Positions 50,146 to 61,636 of a DNA stretch of 64,000 nt are shown here, piece after piece (position 1 is the first letter of the stretch; every line of letters begins with the position of its first letter). The notes under the pieces were generated by a model. It searched no databases and had not been told where the DNA came from. It worked only from the letters and a program-made list of their open reading frames with translations. Source of the stretch: Cephalopachus bancanus (lineage: Eukaryota; Chordata; Mammalia; Primates; Tarsiidae); assembly GCA_027257055.1 (NCBI GenBank), contig JAPVLO010000276.1:1302001-1366000 (forward strand). The letters run 5' to 3'. The translations under genes were made by a program, and so were the position numbers.

Positions 50146-50569
50146 ATCTGGGTCTTACCACATCTTTGTTTTTGGTTGCTTGCTTACACAAGTAGGGATC
50201 ACACAGCATGGGAAGGAAAGAGGAGATGGTAGGTGATTCTGCTGTCAAATCTCAGAAACTGTTGTGATATGTGAATAGCTTTGAAGCCTTTTCTGTAGTT
50301 TTGGGGAAAATTTATTAATGGGAATTTTCCCGAAGTTTATAGAACAGCACAAAATAATACAATTATTTCTGTTGTTTATTCATATCTATGGGGGTTATAG
50401 AAAAAATATTTCTGTTATTTAGATGCTTTCAATGATTAAAAAAAATCTGTTAGAATACTTTTTTTAATGATAAAATAAGACCCAGACATTCCATTGTTGA
50501 ATAGAGAAAAAAACTTACCTGCAATTTAAAACAGTATTCTTACATTTGACTAGCCTTTTTATTAAAAGG

Positions 50570-50790
50570 AATCAGCATTTGTTTATTACCTGGTATGTCC
50601 TAAGTACCAGGCTGTGTACTTATCTCATTTGATCCTGACAGCATTCCTGTAGAGCAAGTACTTACAATCATTTATGAGGAAATTGAGGTTCAGTGATGTT
50701 CAGTAAACTGCTCATGACCACACGAATGATTGAGTGGCTATGCCAGGTTTTGACCTTAGTCTGACCAATACCCAACCTATTTTTTTCTAC
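50570..50790 (+). repeat. MIR SINE fragment
   Basis: CTTATCTCATTTGATCCTGACAGCATTCC...ATGAGGAAATTGAGGTTCAG matches MIR; part of it is copied at 51202. Confidence 0.75.
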
Positions 50791-51201
50791 TTGAGTTTCC
50801 CTTTTAGAAAGATTTTATAAGTAAATGCTACCTGGACTTTAAATTATTTTTGTTTGGCAGCATTTATAATACAGGTGGTCATTCTTTAGTTGTGGAAAAG
50901 AATTGGTTTTGTCCTTAGTGTCTAGGTATTTCCAAGAAAGCATCGTCACCTTCGATCATGACTCATGACTAAAGTAATGTACAATCAGATCTTTTGTTTT
51001 TAATTGAAAACTTATAATAAATTTCAGAGATAAAAGAGATATTTTAGATCTGGTGCTTATTGGTAAGTTTTAGAGAGTTAAGTCAGTGAACTGGTGGTAT
51101 AAGCCATTTAAGCATTACATTAACCATTTTAAAGGGATTAATTGGAGTGATGTGGTTTCATCAAAAGTAGTTTATTCTAGGGTATACAGGGATGTTTTAT
51201 T

Positions 51202-51267
51202 CTTACAATCATTTATGAGGAAATTGAGGTTCAGTGATGTTCAGTAAACTGCTCATGACCACACGAA
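51202..51267 (+). repeat. 66-bp identical copy of part of the upstream MIR
   Basis: Bases 51202-51267 equal 50661-50726 without a single difference, in the same orientation. Similarity stops abruptly on both sides. Confidence 0.97.
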
Positions 51268-51554
51268 ACTAGTTAATTCTGAATTTTCCAAAAAAAAACC
51301 CAGAAAGCTGTGCTTTCTCAGTGTTATTAAACATAATTCCCAATTTAGCTGCAACATCTAATTTAAAAATTTTATTCTTCCCTTTATATTATTTCATTGT
51401 GAAATATTGCAAGTATAAGACCAAAAAAAAAAAGAGAGAGAGAGAGAAAATAATATAATGAACTTCCACATACCTACTACCTAACTTCATCTTCTGGGGA
51501 TGGAAAAGTAAAGAAATAAAAATTACAGATAAGATTGAGACCTTCCTTGTTACT

Positions 51555-51890
51555 TTTCCCTGCTAAGTCCCCATACCTAGTTTTTCTTCTTTAAAACTTT
51601 CATTGCTATTCTTGGCTGTTTATTTTTCCATATGAATTTTGGGATCAGCTTATCAGGTTCCATTAAAGACCTATTGGGTGTTTTAAAAATGATAATTGCA
51701 CTGAGTATTTAGATTAGTTTGGAGAAAATAGACATCTTTATGATTTTTGTCTTCCTATGCATGAACATGGTATTTCTTTAGAAATTTCATGTCTTTCCTT
51801 ATGTTCTTCAGTAGTAATTTTTAATTTTATCCACAAAAGTTTAAAACTTTTTTTTTTGCTAAGCTTATTTCAGGTACTTTATGATTTTCA
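51555..51890 (-). mobile_element. L1 ORF2 fragment, antisense
   Basis: CCATATGAATTTTGGGATCAGCTTATCAGG...CATGAACATGGTATTTC...is the reverse complement of L1 ORF2 sequence downstream of the reverse transcriptase. It is degraded. Confidence 0.7.
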
Positions 51891-52074
51891 CTGCTATTAG
51901 AATAGTTGGCCAGTCTCCTTTCCCTCTCCTCCTCCGTCCCTCACTTGTTCCATACCTTCCTGCCCCCCATTCCCAGCTCGTTTCATTTTTTTTCTCTCTC
52001 CTTACCCCATCCTTCCCTCCCTTTATTGTCATCTAATATTTTAACTTTATGTTGTCATGGCAGGCAGTTCTATT

Positions 52075-52260
52075 TAAAGTAGTATGGTATAGAGGAAGGC
52101 ATGTGAGACTTTTAGTCAGAATTGCTGGAAATGAGTCACAGCTTTGTCTTTCAAAAGTTATATGATTATTAAATCAACTTTTCTAAGCCTAATTCTCCTA
52201 GTCTGTATAGAGAGAATAACACATTTACTTTTATACTATATATCACAGAATCAAATGAGA
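52075..52260 (+). repeat. MIR SINE fragment
   Basis: GTATGGTATAGAGGAAGGCATGTGAGACTTTTAGTCAGA...followed by a decayed core; weak but ordered similarity. Confidence 0.5.
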
Positions 52261-52374
52261 TATGTGTGAGGTTTTTTCCTAATTAAAAATATATTGCTAA
52301 AAAGAGTTACTTCAAGGGGAAAAAGCCCATTTCCACAAAATCAGACTACAGATATTTGTTCAAACTATACTGTT

Positions 52375-52668
52375 GGCCAGGCGCGGTGGCTCAAGCCTGT
52401 AATCCCAGCACTTTGGAAGCCTGAAGCAAGAGGATTGCTTGAGCCCAGGAGTTCAAGAACAGCCGGGGCAACTTGGAGATACCTCATCTCTACAATAAAT
52501 CAAAAAATTAGCTGGGCGTGGTAGCACGTACCTGTAGTTCCAGCTACTTGGAAGGCTGAGGTGGAAGGATAGCCTGAACCCAGCAGGTCAAGTCTTTTGT
52601 TGCCATGAGTATGTCACTGCTCTTCAGCCTGGATGACAGAGTGAGAACCCAACTCAAAAACCAAAAAA
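52375..52668 (+). mobile_element. Alu SINE
   Basis: GGCCAGGCGCGGTGGCTCAAGCC start, local-type linker, AACTCAAAAACCAAAAAAAG end. It is a full dimer. Confidence 0.93.
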
Positions 52669-52707
52669 AGTTATTATTACTGAAAAATACCTTTAACGTA
52701 TAAACTT

Positions 52708-53025
52708 ATTTTGACTCTGGTTTTTTTTTTTTTGAGTTGGAGTCTTACTCTGTTGCCCAGGCTTGAGTGCTTCGGCACACTCATGGCACTTCGGTGTCTA
52801 CCTACTGGGCTCCGGTGATCCTTCCACCTCAGCCTTCCAAGTAGCCAGAACTAGAGACATGTGCTACCATCCCTGGCTAATTTTTGACTTACTGTAGAGA
52901 CGAGGTCTTGCCAAGTTGCCCAGGCTGGTCTCGAACCTGCAGGCTCAGGCTGTCCACTCGTCTCTGCCTCCGAGAGTGCTGGGATTATAGGCTGAGCCAC
53001 AAAGCCCGGCCCGTATTTTGACTCT
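52708..53025 (-). mobile_element. Alu SINE with 12-bp target duplication
   Basis: Reverse-strand Alu (52720-53013) flanked exactly by TATTTTGACTCT. Confidence 0.93.
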
Positions 53026-53279
53026 TAATGATTATAATGCTTATACCCCACTTCCTTAAAAAGGGATATGAAATAGTTTATAATAAAGAATACACACACC
53101 CCAATTGAAGGTGTTAAAATAAAAGTAGAGAGTCAGGTTACAATGAGGTCAGTGCAAATATGGTAAATATAAGGGGGTAATTCAGTCATTGTGGCTAGCT
53201 CTTTTCAGGATGCTCTGGGAAAAAGGTAAATATGCTTTGGTTCTCTTGGTGGGTATATTTCCTTCTTTGTAACAAAGGA

Positions 53280-53478
53280 ACTTAATTTTTTTTTTTTTTG
53301 AGTTGGGGTCTCATTCTGTCGCCCAGACTGGAGTGCAGTGGCACGCTCATGGCCACTGCAGCCTCAACCTGCTGGACTCAGGTGATCCTTCTGCCCCAAC
53401 CTTCCAAGTAACTGAAACTATAGGCATGTGCTACCATGCTTGGCTAATTTTTTTTGATTTATTGTAGAGAACTAATTT
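53280..53478 (-). mobile_element. 5'-truncated Alu SINE
   Basis: Right arm and linker only (about 53288-53468, antisense), ending in TTTATTGTAGAG. AACTTAATTTT and AACTAATTTTA lie on the two sides as a likely target duplication. Confidence 0.85.
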
Positions 53479-53488
53479 TATTGCCATT

Positions 53489-53790
53489 AATTTTTTTTTT
53501 TTTTTGAGTTGGAGTCTCACTCTGTCGCCCAGACTGGAGTGCAGTGGCTGCTCCCGGCCACCGCAGCCTCGACCTGCTGGGCTCCGGCTATCCTTCCGCC
53601 TCAGCCTTCCGAGTAGCCGGAATTACAGGCATGCGCTACCACGCCCGGCTGATTTTTTGATTTATTGTAGAGATGAGGTCTCGCTGCCCAGGTGGATCTT
53701 GAACCCGCGGGCTCAGGCAATCCACTCACCTCAGCCTCCCAAAGGCATGGGATTACAGGCTGAGCCACCGAGCCCGGCTCATTAAATTAT
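53489..53790 (-). mobile_element. Alu SINE, near-consensus local type
   Basis: Complete reverse-strand Alu immediately after the truncated one, rich in CpG. CATTAATTTTT and CATTAAATTAT flank it. Confidence 0.93.
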
Positions 53791-54619
53791 TTTAAAAATA
53801 TTGTTCACATTGGTTTCAAGACAGTACTGGAGACTGTATCTTTTACAACAGTTTCATAAGTGAAATAGCAAGTTTTAAATGGTTTTTCTGATGACTATTA
53901 GTAAAAACTGAGGTGGTAACATAAAATATCACTCACTAAAACTGATTCTTTGGGAAAACTAAGCTAATGTTACCTGGATAGCTTATGATCTAATTTGTAA
54001 GGCACTTACTCGATTTATTACCTAGAGCAGTGATGCTTTCAACATTTTGGTGTTAACAAGTATGAAACCCTTAAGGCCACTAAAACTTTCAAGGGAACAT
54101 GAGATTAGTAGTAGTAACTGAAAGGTAGCCACTACTACAGCAAAAATGCCTTATAGTTACAAATGAATCCACAGCTGTCTTTATTTTACTATTCAGTATT
54201 AGCACTGCAGCCTGAATTTGAGTAAAACTGTTTACTCTGTGATCTGCTCTGATCATTTTTTTTTGCATTCAGGAATCAAAATACTTATATGTTCTAATAG
54301 ATATGCCATCTTTAACATGGCTTGAAATTATTTAATGCCTCTGAGTTGTAGTTACCTGTGTTTTGCTATGTTCTGTGTCACATATTGGCCCAGCACAAAG
54401 CTCTTTCTGACAGACCTTTCTACCAGTGTGTTATTAACCAGTTTGCTTTGCAAGATTCAAGTCTTCTCTCAAACACATCTAGGCAAGTAACCAATGGAAT
54501 CTTTTCTTGATTAACTCCCAGCATTTGAAAGATTGATTTATGGAACATTATATCTTATTTTTTAGATGTTAAGACAGGTGCTTCATTTTTGTCAGGCTAT
54601 TCCCCACAAAATTTTCCAA

Positions 54620-54790
54620 CTTTTATAGAAAAGAGACAGGATTTGCAATCTGATAGGCCTGAGTTCAGATCCAGGCCCTACCATTTGTTAGCTGAATAAC
54701 TTCAAAAAATTTACATAGCCTCTCTAACTTAGCTTTTGTCTCTTTATTATCAGTATCTACTGTAATATCTTCTTCATGGCTTTTTGAATG
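54620..54790 (+). repeat. MIR SINE fragment
   Basis: GAGACAGGATTTGCAATCTGATAGGCCTGAGTTCAGATCC...CTAACTTAGCTTTTGTCTC fits the 5' and core of MIR. Confidence 0.65.
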
Positions 54791-55084
54791 ACAGGGTTTT
54801 TTTTTTAGTTATCAAATTGTAGTGTGTTGATAATTTTTTGTTTGAGGGCAGTTAAGCTGAGGGACCTATCCCCAGAGTTAAAAATAAATGCATGAAATAA
54901 GTTATTCGTAATAAATGATGAAAAAAGCTATTCAGTATTATCGGCATCATCTAGTCTCAAATATGATTTTTTTCTTAGGAGTAGTTTAATGGTACTTTAA
55001 ATATTATATAAAATTTCAGGCACAAAAAATTAGAATGGCATAATGAACCTTCACTGACCTATTATCAGCTTCAGTAATAAAAAT

Positions 55085-55206
55085 ATAGTTTAGTTACTCA
55101 TGCCTTTGAGAGACCAAGGTGGGAGAACTGCTTGAAGCCAGGAGTTTGAGATTCACCAGGGCAATATAGAGAGACCTTGTTTCTGCCAAAAAAAAAAAAA
55201 AAAAGA
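55085..55206 (+). mobile_element. Alu left-monomer (FLAM-like) fragment
   Basis: ACTCATGCCTTTGAGAGACCAAGGTGGGAGAACTGC ... A17 tail; only a left arm, with its own A-tail. Confidence 0.75.
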
Positions 55207-55455
55207 AAAATACACACACACACATTTTTGGGGTGACAAAAATGTATACACATTTTAAGAGATGTTATCTATGTATTACTTTTCAAAGTTGAATTAAATT
55301 ATGGTACCAACATGTAGTATGACATTTGTTCAACTTTGCATCTACCATTTTCTTTGACTGTCCTGCCTGTTGCATGGCGATTTTAGCATTCCTTTGATTA
55401 ATTCCATCTTTTGAGCGAACATCATACTTAAAATGTGTATGCATTTTTTGGCACC

Positions 55456-55580
55456 ATATATATAAATATATAAGTATATATAGATATATGAATATATACT
55501 TATATATATATATATATACACACCTATATAATTATATATACATTCTCTCTCTCTCTCTCTCTCTCCATATATATATATAA
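55456..55580. repeat. TA/TC compound low-complexity tract
   Basis: Imperfect TATATA palindromes, an uninterrupted TA run near 55501-55518, and about 12 TC units (55544-55565). Confidence 0.9.
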
Positions 55581-55725
55581 GCATGGTGGTATGTGCCTTT
55601 AGTCCTGGCTCCTTGGGAGGCTGAGGGTGGAGGATCATGAGCCCAGGAGTTTTAGGCTGCTGTGAGATATGATTATGCCACTGCACTGCAGCCTTGTTGA
55701 CAGAGGTAGAACCTGTCTCTTAAAA
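55581..55725 (+). mobile_element. Alu right-arm fragment
   Basis: GCATGGTGGTATGTGCCTTTAGTCC ... GTAGAACCTGTCTCTTA; old-type right arm, left arm apparently replaced by the simple tract. Confidence 0.8.
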
Positions 55726-55730
55726 AGTTG

Positions 55731-56024
<294 letters not shown>

Positions 56025-56039
56025 TTTTTATTAATATTT

Positions 56040-56350
56040 TTTAACCATATAAGATATAAAGTGAAAAGTTTCCTCCCCTCTCCACTTGTCTAATCTGATT
56101 TGCCAGAGGTAGCCACTATTAAGTCGTTTTCAACAAAGAAATTACCCCATAGGTACTGTTTTGTAACTTGTAGTTTTCATTTAGTGATATACTTTTAAAA
56201 TATGTTTTATTTCTATATGAGAACCTATGCTCTGTAGCTATACAGTATCCTATTGTATAGCTGTATAATAATTTATTTAACTGTAGAATAATGATGGGTG
56301 GTAGGACTTTGGGTTTTTTTCACCTGTCTATATTATTTCCTTCATATTCT
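56040..56350 (+). mobile_element. possible old L1 3' UTR fragment
   Basis: GTGAAAAGTTTCCTCCCCTCTCCACTTGTC...AGGTAGCCACTATTAAG...GTATCCTATTGTATAGCTGTA resembles L1M tail sequence, weakly. Confidence 0.45.
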
Positions 56351-56964
56351 CTTCAGTGAACAACTATTATCTTGATAATGGTGGCAATTACAAAAAACTT
56401 ATTTTAAGAAAATAATTAAAATGTGATGAGAAGCCATATATATTAGTGATTCAAATCACTAACGTAGTAGTTGTATTAAGTTAAACCCACTATAATATAC
56501 AAATATTCTGTACTTGGGAATTTAAATCATTTTTAAATATGAACTTTCCCTTTAGAAGGACATACTCATAATTTGCTTTTACTCACCAGATCTTTTTCAG
56601 TTTTGTCAATGAGATGAAAGAGATTAGTATTTCGCTTTAATTTTCAGTAAAAACAATGAGAATATAAATGGCCTAACAAGCTAAGAGAGAAGATGATTTA
56701 AACTCAAATAAGTATGCTCAAAATGACCCTCTCTGTTTCTGCCCTGCCTCCCTCCATAGTTAGCCACTGTATATCTCAGGTTATGAACAAAATTAGTCTT
56801 CTCTTCATGGAAACTGCCAACATTCATTAACAACTGATTTTACTTTGAAACTTGAATGGCAGACACCAAAGAATGAATTGTTGCTATAATCCATGGGATT
56901 CTTGTGAATGACATCAAAATACCAGTACTGTTGTACGTGCAGTGGGAAGAGGGAATAGAGAGAT

Positions 56965-57002
56965 AGCGCGAGAGCGAGAGCGAGAGAGAGAGAGAGAGAG
57001 AG
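56965..57002. repeat. GA-rich simple repeat
   Basis: GCGCGAGAGCGAGAGCGAGAG passing into a pure GA run. Confidence 0.95.
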
Positions 57003-57315
57003 AATTATTTTTAAAAATATGGGGTACAATTCAGGATTAGGTATACAAGTGGACATTGTGCAGGTAAGGTTTGGACCTCCCTTTGGTCCCCAACTTTGCC
57101 TGGTTTGAGATCAGGAACCCTTATTGATGTGTTTCCCCCCAACCCCCATCCCGGCAGTATTCTGCTACTGCCAATCCCTTTCTTACAGTATTATGGAAAA
57201 TGATCAGTGTCCACTTATGAGTGAGAACATGTGGTACTTTGTTTCTGTGCTAGATCACTGAGTATTGTAGACTCTAAATCCATCCAAGTTGCTTAGAAGT
57301 CCTTATGTTTATCCT
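57003..57315 (-). mobile_element. L1 3'-end, lineage-specific type, antisense
   Basis: TGGGGTACAATTCAGGATTAGGTATACAAGTGG...TTGCCTGGTTTGAGATCAGGAACCC...GTCCACTTATGAGTGAGAACATGTGG; the last words are classic antisense primate L1. Confidence 0.8.
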
Positions 57316-57317
57316 TG

Positions 57318-57625
57318 GGAGGAGTTTTTTTGTTTTTTCTTTTTTGAATTGGAGTCTCTACCACCCAGACTGGCACACTCATGGCTACCCCAGTGTTGAT
57401 CTGCTGGGCTCTGGTAATCTTTCTCCCTCAGCTTTCCAAGTAGCCAGAACTACAGGCATGTGCTACCATGCCTGGTTAATTTTTTGATTTATTGAAGAGA
57501 TGATGTCTCGCCAAGTTGCCCAGGCTGGTCTTGAATCTGTGGGCTCAGGCAATTCACTCGCCTTAGCCTCCCAGAGTGCTGGGATTACAGGTTGAGCCAC
57601 CAACCCCAGCCGGGAAGAGTATTTT
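57318..57625 (-). mobile_element. Alu SINE inserted at an L1 border
   Basis: Reverse-strand local-type Alu (57334-57612) with GGGAGGAGT and GGGAAGAGT at the borders. Confidence 0.9.
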
Positions 57626-57849
57626 TAACATCCTTGTTGCATCATTTTTTGACCTTTCCTTTTATGCTTTCTCTTTTTCCATTAAATAGTTAAAAAAAGA
57701 AATTAAGATTTTCTACTAAAATTGTAATAATATTCTTAAAACAACACCACACAATTTTTTTCTTGATACCTTTCCCTTTTTCATCTTTCCTTTGCCTGTA
57801 GTGTTCAAAGTTCTGATGAGATGAACTTTTTAAAAAAGTATTTGTTGGG

Positions 57850-57983
57850 TAGGCACAGTGACACAAGCCTGTAATCCCAGCACTTTGGGAGGCCAAGATG
57901 AGAGAATTGCCTAAGCCCAGGGGTTCAAGACCAACATAGTGAGACCTCGTCTCTACAATAAATAAATTTTTAAAATCAGCCAA
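57850..57983 (+). mobile_element. Alu SINE, left half (split by the retrovirus)
   Basis: GGCACAGTGACACAAGCCTGTAATCCC ... TACAATAAATAAATTTTTAAAATCAGCC, cut off in the linker. The right arm resumes at 62735 after the endogenous retrovirus. Confidence 0.9.
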
Positions 57984-58429
57984 TGTAAGAAACAAAATGG
58001 GTATTCATATTCAAAATGGTGATTTGTTATTTCACTTCCTAGTCCTTCCATCTTTCCCAGCAGGCTTTTTCTTTTGGCAGACTTCCTCTGATGAGCATTG
58101 AAAGCCAATCAGAATCTCAAAAACAATATTTTACCTTATTTGTCTAAAAATTGTTTGTGTTTTACCTTATTTGAACAAAATTATTGCTTAGGCAATGTTC
58201 GGGAAAGTGATGTAACCTCTGAAGTACCCAGCCAATGAGAAACTAGGGAGTGCCTTGTGCTTTAGGGCATAAATATGCTGGCTGTGACCGCCTCAGTGTG
58301 CCTGCTTACCTGAAAGGTGCCCATTCTTGCAAGAACGAGATTAAAAGACCTGCTTCACTCCCCCAATCTCTGAGTCTCCGTATTGTGCTTTGATGACAAA
58401 ACTAAGGAGGGTCAATTCCACCTCCCACA
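57984..58429 (+). repeat. 5' LTR of the endogenous retrovirus
   Basis: Starts TG and ends CA, with TATA-like ATAAATA at 58269, poly(A)-type ATTAAA at 58340 and a TTGTGCTTTGATGA end shared with the 3' copy. It is a sequence-level pair of 62289-62734. Confidence 0.88.
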
Positions 58430-58432
58430 ACC

Positions 58433-58450
58433 TGGAGGCTCATCCAGAAG
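58433..58450 (+). promoter_or_regulatory. retroviral primer-binding site, tRNA-Pro-like
   Basis: TGGAGGCTCATCCAGAAG lies 3 bases after the LTR. It differs from the gammaretroviral tRNA-Pro site (TGGGGGCTCGTCCGGGAT) mainly by G-to-A changes. Confidence 0.65.
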
Positions 58451-58705
58451 ACCTGCAACTGTGGGACCAGACCCCTGTTGGAAGGAGAGATGTGTCCCAT
58501 ACAGTTTTAGGTGGCTCACTCCAGCTGGGCAATCCTGGTTCCCACTGCTCTGTAGGAAAACCTGAGACTGTCATCTGATACTCGGTGGAGGAGATGCTGA
58601 ATAGGCAGGCACCACCCGTGGTGACCTGGTAACCTCGTGCACAAGCCAAGGTCAGGGAAATTCTTGGATGTTGAGTGTGTGTGGCTGAAATGTATCTCAA
58701 GATAC

Positions 58706-58825
58706 AAAGTGATCCCAATGCTTGCAAGAAACCTCCAGGAAGTGGGGTTGAACACTTTAGGAAAACTCAGAATCATAGTGTTTGCAAGAAACCTCCAGTA
58801 GAGGGGGTTGAGCACTTTAAGAGAA
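58706..58825 (+). repeat. 60-bp tandem duplication in the retroviral leader
   Basis: CTTGCAAGAAACCTCCAGGAAG... at 58721 recurs as TTTGCAAGAAACCTCCAGTAGAG... at 58781, with the following GGTTGAACACTTTAGGA / GGTTGAGCACTTTAAGA also aligned. The period is 60. Confidence 0.85.
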
Positions 58826-58919
58826 GACTTTGCAGCTCACCTGGTAATCAAGAATGGGTAATAAGCAGTCTAGGCCTAAGAAGAGAGGTCAACAGGACCT
58901 CCTTGAAATTCCCCTGGAT

Positions 58920-60238
58920 AGTCCATTGGGGCGAATTTTTAAAGATTGGAAAAATAATTCCAAAACAAAAGGAAAAGAAGAAAATGACTGAATTTTGTTG
59001 CTTTGTATGGACTGAAGAACCAATTTACCAGCCCTCAGTGTTTTGACTGAAATTTGGCTCCAGTGAGGACTGGCTTTGTCAGACTTTAGTAATCTATGTA
59101 AATAATAAGCCCTCTGTTTCATCTGAGGAAAGGGATTATGCCCTTTTTTGGCTTCCAGGAACCCTTCTTATGTTTCCCCTTCAAATGGGAAATAAGGAAG
59201 AGAAAACATCTGGGCCTCTAGAGAGGGAGAAAGTTTGGGATCTACTTTCTTACCCCCCCATGCCAATAATCTCCAAGAGGACTAGGGAGGGCAGTGGGGG
59301 ATACAGATTTATCAGAAACTCAAAAATTGAGATCCTGAAGTCCTAAACCCATGTGTCCTAATTTTTAAAAAAGAAACAAAGCAAAAGGGATATTTAAAAA
59401 TTCCCTTTACCCTCTAGAGGTCCAGATAAAGATTAAAAGTTGTTCCTGCTAAGGGAGGTTCCCTTGGGACAGGGAGAAATTGGATTTGTTAATGCCCCAC
59501 TTGCTAGTACTGAAGTAAAAAATTTCAAAAAATAAATGAGATCATTATTAGATGATCCTTTAGAATTAACCAATCAAGTTGATCAGTTTCTTGGACCTAA
59601 TATGTATACCTGGGTAAAACTGATGTCTATTACGAACATTCTATTCACTGCTGAAGAAAGGGAAATGATTCGAAGGGCTGCTGTGTCTTTGGAAATGGGA
59701 ACATCCCTGGCCTCGGGAGTACAACCAGCTGAACAAAAATATCCAAACATAGATCCCAGGTGGGATAATAATAACCCAGGAGATAAAGTTAGAATGAAAG
59801 ATTTAAGGAAATTAATTATTAAAGGGATCAGAGAGTCAGCCCTGAGATCCCAAAATGTCTCAAAGGCCTTTAAAATCCAACAAGAGAAGGAGGAAACTCC
59901 AATGGCTTTTTTACAACAACTTAAAGATCAAATAAGAAAGTATTCAGGGTTAATCCCAGAAAACCTTATAGGACAGGGCCTTCTAAAGATAAGTTTTGTT
60001 ACCAAAAGTTGGCCAGACATTGCAAAAGAAGTTGCAATGGAATGAAAGACCTATTGAGGAATTGTTAAGAAAAGCACAAAAGGTGTTTGTTAAAAGAGAT
60101 GAGAAAAAGCAAGAACAGTTATCTCAGGCAAATAAATATCTTTGTTCTGAACCAAATATAGGCAAGGAGCAATTAGATTTTAAAAACTTTAAAAAAATCT
60201 CCCTGAGCCTACAGAAGCACATATCCCAGTTGGGATAA
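58920..60238 (+). pseudogene. decayed gag of the endogenous retrovirus
   Basis: The longest clear frame is 59536-60045 (169 codons). It carries capsid-like text with PRWDNNNPGDK and a region rich in Lys/Arg/Glu, similar in plan to gammaretroviral capsid. The reading continues in another frame (to about 60238, Lys/Glu-rich), so a small indel lies near 60000-60045. The matrix portion left of 59536 has stops. No zinc-knuckle nucleocapsid is evident. Not functional. Confidence 0.7.
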
Positions 60239-60950
60239 TGTGTGGTAAACTACTCAAATTCAAGATTGAACAGCAACCCCCCAGAAAATAATAAAGCTCC
60301 TACAGTCCTTGAAATCTAACATATACTTATCTAAGGAAATTCCACCAACTGCCTGTCAAGATTTAAAATGTAATCCTTTGCGTCTAACTATTAATAATCC
60401 TGCTACTTTAAATTAGAAACCTAAGGTGGTGCCTCAAGTTTATGGGTTGGGAGCCAAAGTTTCAGAACAAAACCCTCGAGGACAATTAACCCTTCTTTTG
60501 GTTGAAACTTTAGTTGTAGGTAGACTAAAACCTACCCTAAGTTCCAGTGATTGTTATAACCTCCCTAGCAATACTCCCCAAAAAGTAACTATAATTGAAA
60601 TTAAAAATTTAAAACAAACTATAAAACTCAAAACTGGTTATAAGGAAACAAATGCCTAACTAAAATGGATAAAGTTTACAGTATCCACTCCAAATAAGAG
60701 TAATTGCTATGCTCACACCACAGGACAGTTACAGGCTCAAGTGGTTTCATTCCTTATGGACTGGGATACAGACCCCATTGGAATAAGTTGTATGTTACCC
60801 TTGTACGAAGACAAGAATGCGTGGAAAAATGAAACATGCAAAAACCTGTCCTTGCTTCATCATGCCTTGCAAAAGCCATATTTGAAGGTCCTTTTCTATG
60901 GGTAAATTAAATCACTCCTTGGATTTCTCCAGATGGGGGGGGGAGTGTGT

Positions 60951-61017
<67 letters not shown>
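60951..61017. repeat. GT microsatellite inside env
   Basis: About 30 TG units following a G9 run. Confidence 0.95.
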
Positions 61018-61022
<5 letters not shown>

Positions 61023-61346
61023 CTATTCTCATAGAGCAACTGCAAACTTGTAACCACATCCTGGATGTCTCAGGTTGACAGGGCAACTACTCTCACTTTA
61101 ATGTCCCTCAAGCGGATATTTTGTGGTACTGTGGAGGAAGGAAACTTAAAAACCTGTTACTGTCCAGATGGACTGAATCCTGTTCTTTGGTTCAATTAGT
61201 CATCCTTTTCACCCTGGTATTTTGCTCCAACCTAAAAATTCATCCTCAAAACAAAAGCAAAAGGTAGTTACAAGGATCATTTAATTCCAATATATATGTC
61301 AATGCTACAAAAGTCCCCAAAGGAGTCCCTAATACATTTAAAGCTA

Positions 61347-61636
61347 AAAATCAAATAACAGCCAGGCTTGGTGGCTCAGCCTATAATCCCACACTTTGGG
61401 AGGCTGAGGTACCCATCTGGGCAACTTGGTGAGACCTCATCTCTACAATAAATCAAAAATATTAGCCAGATGTGGTAGCGCATGCCTGTAGTTCCAGCTA
61501 CTTGGAAGGCTGAGGTGGAAGGATCGCTGGAGCCCAACAGGTTGAGGCTGTGGTGGCCGGGAGCGGCCACTGCACTCCAGTCTGGGTGACAGAGTGAAAC
61601 TCCAACTCAAAAAAAACAAATAAATCAAATAAAATA
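61347..61636 (+). mobile_element. Alu SINE inside the endogenous retrovirus
   Basis: Local-type Alu (61361-61616) missing part of the left arm. AAAATCAAATAAC before it and AAATCAAATAAAATAAC after it are the target copies, so it postdates the retrovirus. Confidence 0.9.

Noticed and set aside
59536..60045. 169-codon gag frame considered as a possible host-adopted gene
   Set aside because: It lacks the matrix part, is frameshifted at the right end, and sits in an element with broken env and about 13% LTR divergence. No sign of selection can be argued from one copy.
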